Assembly: GCF_007829835.1 (NCBI RefSeq)
Contig: NZ_VIWP01000012.1
Location: forward strand, 62,001-126,000
DNA from: Neorhizobium alkalisoli
Lineage (GTDB): Bacteria > Pseudomonadota > Alphaproteobacteria > Rhizobiales > Rhizobiaceae
Direction of reading: 5' to 3'
Length of the DNA stretch: 64,000 bases
The translations under genes were made by a program, and so were the position numbers. Below the pieces are notes generated by a model, which was not told the origin of the DNA, searched no databases, and worked only from the letters and a program-made list of their open reading frames with translations. Numbering within the stretch: the stretch's first letter is position 1; the number at the start of each line of letters is the position of its first letter. Positions 59,347 through 64,000 of this stretch are shown here, one piece after another.

Positions 59347-60240
59347 TCACCCGTCCAGCCAGACCTTTCTCAGGGACTGATAGAAGGCCTGTGCTGCGGG
59401 TGTCAGAGCACCGTTGCGTTTCCTGAGGATGCCCACGCCACGAAAGAGTGTCGGGCTGACGATCGGTCTGAAGACGATATTGGGATTATGGTTCATCAGC
59501 ATGAGCAGCGTCGAGACGACGCTGATGCCGAGACCCGCTTCCACGAGTGAAAGCGACGAACTGAGGTGCTGAACCTCGTAAACACCCTTTCGCGGTGACC
59601 GGTTGTTCTGCAGATGCAGATCGATGAGGAAGCGATTGCCATTTTTGCTGCCGGCAACGATCAACGGGTAGGGGCCAAGGTCCGACCAGGTAACCTGTGC
59701 CTTTTCGGCAAGGGGATGATCCGGTTGGCAGGCCATAACATAAGGGTCATCCATCAGGATGTCGAAATCGATGCCTTCGCCGAGATTGCGGCCAAAGGCG
59801 AGCCCGATATCGGCGTCACCAGAAAGCACGCTCGTCAAAACGACATTGGCGGGTTCATCAACGATCTTGACCCGCATGCGCGGGTATTTCTGCGCGAAAT
59901 GCACCAGCGTTTTCGGCAGGAAGAATTGTGCAGCAGTGGGCACCGCGGCGACAGTGATCTGGCCAGCCATTTTCTCTGCCATGCTGGAAATCGACAGAAG
60001 CGAACCGTCCAGATCCTCCAGGAGCGCCTGAGCCTTTGGAAGAAATTCACGGCCGACCGCCGTGAGTCTGACATTGCGCGTATCTCGCTCGAAAAGCTGC
60101 ACGCCGAGTGTTTGTTCCAGTTTCTGAATGCGGCGGGTCAGTGTCGGTTGGGATATGGCAAGGGACTCCGCGGCATGGTGAAACGTGCCGCTATGGGCAA
60201 GGACGACAAAACTGCGGAGATCAGGAAAAGATATGTTCAT
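59347..60240 (-). CDS. LysR-family transcriptional regulator
   Basis: 297 aa. HTH LRSFVVLAHSGTFHHAAESLAISQPTLTRRIQKLEQTLG (two parts, about residues 9-47), then FERDTRNVRLTAVGREFLP and a co-inducer domain with ITVAAVPTAAQFFLPKTL and DADIGLAFGR. The start at 60240 has no good ribosome site; Met codons at 60267 and 60288 are alternatives, but both would place coding sequence over a perfect 29-bp inverted repeat. Divergent from the TctCBA-type transporter. Confidence 0.9.
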   Translation of the reverse strand: MNISFPDLRSFVVLAHSGTFHHAAESLAISQPTLTRRIQKLEQTLGVQLFERDTRNVRLTAVGREFLPKAQALLEDLDGSLLSISSMAEKMAGQITVAAVPTAAQFFLPKTLVHFAQKYPRMRVKIVDEPANVVLTSVLSGDADIGLAFGRNLGEGIDFDILMDDPYVMACQPDHPLAEKAQVTWSDLGPYPLIVAGSKNGNRFLIDLHLQNNRSPRKGVYEVQHLSSSLSLVEAGLGISVVSTLLMLMNHNPNIVFRPIVSPTLFRGVGILRKRNGALTPAAQAFYQSLRKVWLDG

Positions 60241-60245
60241 GGGGG

Positions 60246-60274
60246 AAAATTGATGCGCAATCTGCATCAATTTT
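60246..60274. promoter_or_regulatory. 29-bp inverted repeat, LysR operator (candidate)
   Basis: AAAATTGATGC (60246-60256), 7-base spacer, GCATCAATTTT (60264-60274): perfect 11-bp arms directly upstream of the LysR start and facing the transporter operon. ATTGATGC-N7-GCATCAAT fits a LysR recognition site. Confidence 0.75.
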
Positions 60275-60391
60275 GCAAATAAATTCATTTCTCCCGTGCC
60301 TGGTGCACGGGCATAGTCGGTGCCGGCCCCGTGGAGGAACATGAGCGGGCTTTCTGTAGAAGAACACCATCTCATCAGCGGGAGGAACACC

Positions 60392-61372
60392 ATGATGCTT
60401 CTGAAGAAGGGCATGTCTGCCCTGTTTGCCCTATGCGCCACCTTCGGCGTGGCTCATGCCGAGGACTGGAAACCTCGCCATGTTGTCAATGTCATCGTCC
60501 ATACCGGACCGGGTGCCGGCGCCGACGCATTCGCGCGCGCCGTCATCAATGTCATCGAGCAGGAAAAGCTCAGCACCGCGCGCTTCGTGGTCGTCAACAA
60601 GACCGGTGGCGGTAGCACCAATGCCATCAATTATCTCGCCAGCAAGGAAGGCGATGACAACACGCTTGGAGTCTATGCCAGCAATTGGACCACGGATTAC
60701 CTGGTGCAGAAGGATGCAACCACGTCGCTGCAGTCGCTCACGCCGATCGCCAACATGATCTTTGAACCGGCCTTGATCATGGTTCGCGCCGATTCCAAGT
60801 TCAAGTCGCTGAAGGATTTCATCGACGCTGCCAAGGCCGAGCCGAACAAGTTGAAGCAGGCGGGTGGCACGCCGCTCGGTCGCGATGCGATGCTACGCCA
60901 TATCCTGGTTGCCAGCACGGGTGCACAATGGCCACTTGTTTCCTTCCCGAGTGGAGGCGAACGTCTTTCGGCAATCCTCGGCGGTCATGTCGATACGTTG
61001 GTGATGGACGGTTCCGAGGTCGGCGACTTCCTAAGTTCCGGCAAACTCAGGGCGCTCGCCCAGGTGTCGGATGAGAAGGTTCCGACTTTCCCGGCGGACG
61101 TACCGACTGTCCGCGAGGCCGGTTATGACATCCGCATACCGTTGCAGCCACGCGGGATTGTCGCGCCACCGAAAATGTCCCCGGAAGCTGCCGACTATTA
61201 CCGTAAACTCTTCGCCAAGGCGGTAGAGACACCCGCCTGGAAGAAGTATGTCGAGGATACGCGTGTCCAGACCAATTTCATCGCCGGCGATGACCTGGCC
61301 TCATTCTTCGGCACGGTTGCCGACAATACGAGAGCAGCGCTGAAGTCCGCGGATATCCCGGTTCTGCGTTAG
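60392..61372 (+). CDS. Tripartite tricarboxylate transporter binding protein (TctC/Bug family)
   Basis: 327 aa, Sec signal ending GVAHAED. VNVIVHTGPGAGADAFARAV, VVVNKTGGGSTNAINYLA and KQAGGTPLGRDAMLRH are Bug-type motifs. GGGAGGAA at 60380-60387 serves the ATG at 60392 or 60395. It captures an organic acid in the periplasm for TctA/B. Followed by a stem-loop. Confidence 0.93.
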   Translation: MMLLKKGMSALFALCATFGVAHAEDWKPRHVVNVIVHTGPGAGADAFARAVINVIEQEKLSTARFVVVNKTGGGSTNAINYLASKEGDDNTLGVYASNWTTDYLVQKDATTSLQSLTPIANMIFEPALIMVRADSKFKSLKDFIDAAKAEPNKLKQAGGTPLGRDAMLRHILVASTGAQWPLVSFPSGGERLSAILGGHVDTLVMDGSEVGDFLSSGKLRALAQVSDEKVPTFPADVPTVREAGYDIRIPLQPRGIVAPPKMSPEAADYYRKLFAKAVETPAWKKYVEDTRVQTNFIAGDDLASFFGTVADNTRAALKSADIPVLR

Positions 61373-61381
61373 TCAAAAGGT

Positions 61382-61413
61382 AAAGCTCCGCGCCATTTCG
61401 GTGGCGGAGCTTT
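61382..61413 (+). terminator. Stem-loop after TctC gene
   Basis: AAAGCTCCGC (61382-61391) and GCGGAGCTTT (61404-61413), perfect 10-bp stem 9 bases past the stop, before the TctB gene. With A and T flanks it looks like a partial terminator that would favour excess binding protein. Confidence 0.65.
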
Positions 61414-61445
61414 ACCGGGCGAAATCAATCTCGATCGGAAACGTC

Positions 61446-61934
61446 ATGCCAAGTCAAAACATGTCGCCTGGAGATGTGATCTCCGGCGGGCTGTTGTCCC
61501 TGCTCAGCATCTATATCATTTCCATGTCTCTCTCGTGGACCATCGTCAGCGATGCGGGGCCAGGGCCCGGCTTTTTCCCGCTTCTCTACTCGCTGGTAAT
61601 GCTCCCAGTTGCGTTGCTTCTCTTGCTTCGTGGGATGCGCAGGCCTGCGCCACTCTCGCCGGTGGCGGATGACGACGATGTAGAAGAAAAGGGAAGCGGG
61701 GTGCCGATGGCGCTCGCCACCTGGTTGGCGCTGGCGATCAGCGTTCCGCTGATGTCGGCTTTTGGATTTCTTTGCGGCTTCCTTGCGCTTTGCCTGTTCA
61801 TGACCAAGGTCGTTTTCGGCCGACCGCTCCTCGGCAGCGCCGTTGCATCCGTCTGCATTACCGTGGGCATCTATGTCGTGTTTCAGTTGCTGCTGGAAAT
61901 CGATTTGCCTGCCGGCATATTTGGGGGGCGATGA
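61446..61934 (+). CDS. Tripartite tricarboxylate transporter small membrane subunit (TctB)
   Basis: 162 aa with four predicted membrane helices and the motif GPGFFPLLYSL, typical for TctB. ATG 61446 follows GGAAA; the longer frame starts inside the upstream hairpin. Overlaps TctA as ATGA. Confidence 0.9.
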   Translation: MPSQNMSPGDVISGGLLSLLSIYIISMSLSWTIVSDAGPGPGFFPLLYSLVMLPVALLLLLRGMRRPAPLSPVADDDDVEEKGSGVPMALATWLALAISVPLMSAFGFLCGFLALCLFMTKVVFGRPLLGSAVASVCITVGIYVVFQLLLEIDLPAGIFGGR

Positions 61935-63439
61935 ACATGGATGTCATCTATGGCCTCGCGCACGGCTTCAGCGTAGCCCTTCTTCCGGCAAACCTTCTCT
62001 GGTGTTTTGTCGGTTGTTTTCTCGGCACGATCATCGGCATCATTCCCGGGCTTGGGCCAGCGGCGACAATCGCGATCCTTCTGCCGGTCACCTACAACAT
62101 GGACCCGACCGGCGGCATCATCATGCTGTGCGGTATCTATTATGGTGCCAAATACGGCGGTTCGACCACGTCGATCCTCCTGAAGATGCCAGGGGAGGCC
62201 TCTTCGGTTATTTCCTGCCTGGACGGTTATGAAATGGCGCGCAAGGGCCGTCCCGGCCAGGCGCTTGGAATCGCCGCGATCTCGTCCTTCGTGGCGGGTA
62301 CCGTCGGCGTCATACTTCTGAGCTTCCTGGCCCCGCCGATCGCAGAATTCGCGCTGTCCTTCAGCTCACCGGAATATTTTGCGCTGATGCTGATGGGGCT
62401 TGCGCTCGTCGTGCTGCTGGCCGGCGACGATATCCTGAAGACCATCCTCTCCCTGCTGCTCGGCCTGTGGCTTGCCAGCATCGGCACCGATCTCTTCACC
62501 GCCCAACCGCGTTTCACCTTCGGACAGACATCCCTGCTCGACGGCATCGATTTCATGTCGCTTGCAATCGGTGTCTTTGCGATCTCCGAGATCCTGATGA
62601 GTATCTCGGCGCGCGAAAAGGTGCGGCTGGTTACCATTCCCAAGGGACTGCGCAACCTGCTGCCCAGCCGCGAAGAATTGCGGGCCTGCCGTTTTGCGTT
62701 CTTCAACGGATCGATCACCGGTTTTATTATCGGCGTTCTGCCGGGCGCGGGCTCGACCATTTCCTCCTTCGTCTCCTACGGGATTGAAAAGGCGGTCTCG
62801 CGGCATCCAGAAAAATTCGGCACCGGCGTGCCGGAGGGGCTCGCCGCGCCGGAAGGCGCCAACAACGCCGATACAGGCGGCGCGCTTCTGCCGGTACTGA
62901 CGCTCGGCATTCCGGGCGGGTCTTCGACGGCGATCCTGATGTCCGCTCTCGTCCTGTGGGGGGTGCGGCCGGGGCCGCTTCTGATGACAGAGCAGCCGGA
63001 TATCTTCTGGGGTCTGGTCGCCAGCATGTATGTCGGCAATATTGTGCTTCTCATCATGAACCTGCCGCTTGTCGGCCTGTTCACCCAGATCCTGCGCATT
63101 CCGCTCTACGTGCTTTTCCCGATCATTATCGGCGTGTCGATCGCCGGCGCCTACAGTACGTCGGGAAGCATGTTCGATATCGGCCTGCTTATCGCTTTCG
63201 GTTTGCTTGGCTACGGCATGCAGCAACTGCGTTTCCCGGCGGGTCCACTTATCCTCGGCTTCGTCCTCGGCGACGCCATGGAACGGGCGCTCAGGCAGTC
63301 GCTCACCATGTCCAACGGTGATCCGCTGATCCTAGTCGACCGACCGATCTCGGCCATCCTCCTGGCACTTGCGGCACTCATCCTCGTCTCGCCGCTGCTC
63401 GGACGGTTGCGCAGGAGAAATACGGTTCAAGCATCATGA
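61931..63439 (+). CDS. Tripartite tricarboxylate transporter large membrane subunit (TctA)
   Basis: 502 aa, about 12 membrane helices. IIGIIPGLGPAATIAILLPVTY, YGAKYGGSTTSILLKMPGEASSV and GVLPGAGSTISSFVSYG...GVPEGLAAPEGANNAD are the two TctA repeats. GGGGGG stretch before the ATG may serve as ribosome site. Imports a di- or tricarboxylate with TctB and TctC. Confidence 0.95.
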   Translation: MNMDVIYGLAHGFSVALLPANLLWCFVGCFLGTIIGIIPGLGPAATIAILLPVTYNMDPTGGIIMLCGIYYGAKYGGSTTSILLKMPGEASSVISCLDGYEMARKGRPGQALGIAAISSFVAGTVGVILLSFLAPPIAEFALSFSSPEYFALMLMGLALVVLLAGDDILKTILSLLLGLWLASIGTDLFTAQPRFTFGQTSLLDGIDFMSLAIGVFAISEILMSISAREKVRLVTIPKGLRNLLPSREELRACRFAFFNGSITGFIIGVLPGAGSTISSFVSYGIEKAVSRHPEKFGTGVPEGLAAPEGANNADTGGALLPVLTLGIPGGSSTAILMSALVLWGVRPGPLLMTEQPDIFWGLVASMYVGNIVLLIMNLPLVGLFTQILRIPLYVLFPIIIGVSIAGAYSTSGSMFDIGLLIAFGLLGYGMQQLRFPAGPLILGFVLGDAMERALRQSLTMSNGDPLILVDRPISAILLALAALILVSPLLGRLRRRNTVQAS

Positions 63440-63498
63440 TCTGATGCCCAACCCGCTACAAATTATTGTTCATCGCCTTAAGGCATTCGGAGTACCTG

Positions 63499-64000
63499 AT
63501 GTCATCACTCAGCAGACAACTTGCGCAATTTTCCCGCGATCTCCGTTATGAAGACATTCCCGGCGACATCGTCGCTGCAGCGCGCAACGCGATCCTTGAT
63601 ACCATCGGCGTCATGGTCTTTGGCTCCAGCCTTCCCTGGAGCCGTATCGTCATCGAATACGCGACGCTGTATGGCGGTATCGGTGCAAGTACGATCATCG
63701 GGACGGAATTCAAGGTCAGTACGCCGCTTGCAGCCCTTGCCAACGGGACGCTTGCCCATGCGTTCGAAATGGACAATCTACGTCAACCGAGTGCCGGCGT
63801 TCATCACGGGTCAACAATCGTGCCGGCGCTTCTGGCTATGGCGGAGGAACGGCGGTCCAGCGGCAAAGATCTGATCACGGCGTTCGTGGCGGCCTCGGAG
63901 GTCATGTCGCGCATCGGGCTTGCCGCCGACAACTCCGCCGAAAAGATCGGTTTTCATTCGCCGGGACTGACCGGCCCGTTCGGTTCGGCGCTTGCTGCGG
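63499..64000 (+). CDS. MmgE/PrpD family protein (partial, C-terminus beyond right edge)
   Basis: First 167 residues only. Starts MSSLSRQLAQFS after GGAG; IVAAARNAILDTIGVMVFGS, LAALANGTLAHAFEMDN and HHGSTIVPALLAMAEER mark the MmgE/PrpD fold (2-methylcitrate dehydratase, iminodisuccinate epimerase, cis-aconitate decarboxylase relatives). 59 bases after the TctA stop, so it is likely the first enzyme acting on the imported acid. Confidence 0.9.
   Translation, partial: MSSLSRQLAQFSRDLRYEDIPGDIVAAARNAILDTIGVMVFGSSLPWSRIVIEYATLYGGIGASTIIGTEFKVSTPLAALANGTLAHAFEMDNLRQPSAGVHHGSTIVPALLAMAEERRSSGKDLITAFVAASEVMSRIGLAADNSAEKIGFHSPGLTGPFGSALAA

Noticed and set aside
1..64000. Mobile elements, CRISPR arrays, tRNA or rRNA genes
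   Set aside because: No transposase or integrase motifs, no regularly spaced repeats, and no tRNA/rRNA-like sequence noticed on reading.

Overview
High-GC (roughly 60-65 %) bacterial DNA, densely packed and organised as import-plus-catabolism operons with LacI, LysR, MarR and GntR regulators. Gene content (five unrelated solute import systems in 64 kb, rhizobial-type LacI regulators, a gluconate-dehydrogenase-like trio, acid-sugar clusters) suggests an alphaproteobacterium of the Rhizobiales, probably Rhizobiaceae. That placement is inference. The window looks like an accessory catabolic region of a chromosome, chromid or megaplasmid. I saw no rRNA, tRNA, CRISPR array or insertion sequence.

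Region A (1-23059) is a large CoA-thioester catabolic region. A leftward operon holds a thiolase-like protein, a DUF35 protein and a cut-off YdiJ-type FAD oxidoreductase. A rightward operon holds two class III CoA-transferase subunits and an aldehyde dehydrogenase, closed by a strong terminator. FAH-family and NTF2-like genes diverge from a ThDP enzyme. A LysR gene diverges from a long operon: enoyl-CoA hydratase, Fbp-type ABC importer, PcaIJ-type CoA-transferase, oxaloacetate-decarboxylase-type lyase. A second thiolase/DUF35 pair follows, then an amidohydrolase, a GST, an alpha/beta hydrolase lacking its serine, and LhgO.

Region B (23277-28529) is a periplasmic, membrane-bound dehydrogenase: Tat-exported small subunit, GMC flavoprotein and triheme cytochrome c. 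A LacI-type regulator is divergent, with repeated operator-like sites between them.

Region C (28768-40226) has a MarR regulator divergent from an eight-gene overlapping run: class II aldolase/decarboxylase, aldehyde dehydrogenase, benzoylformate-decarboxylase-like ThDP enzyme, ABC ATPase, two permeases and two paralogous binding proteins. A phenol-hydroxylase-type monooxygenase follows a hairpin. The set fits uptake of an aromatic (oxo)acid, decarboxylation, oxidation and ring hydroxylation.

Region D (40430-50403) is the most unusual block: SDR, TRAP importer (DctP and fused DctQM), VOC protein, RuBisCO-like protein, DUF1537 acid-sugar kinase and D-lactate dehydrogenase in one leftward set, with a divergent LacI regulator and AT-rich operator. 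Kinase plus RuBisCO-like protein matches the logic of the D-apionate/3-oxo-isoapionate pathway; the VOC and Dld partners suggest a variant.

Region E (50585-58830) is a sugar-acid cluster: UxaA/GarD-type dehydratase, ketoglutaric-semialdehyde dehydrogenase, AraD1/GguC-type FAH protein and a polar-amino-acid-type ABC importer, with a GntR regulator carrying two DNA-binding domains. Region F (59347-64000) is a LysR gene divergent from a tripartite tricarboxylate transporter (TctC-TctB-TctA) and an MmgE/PrpD gene that runs off the right edge.
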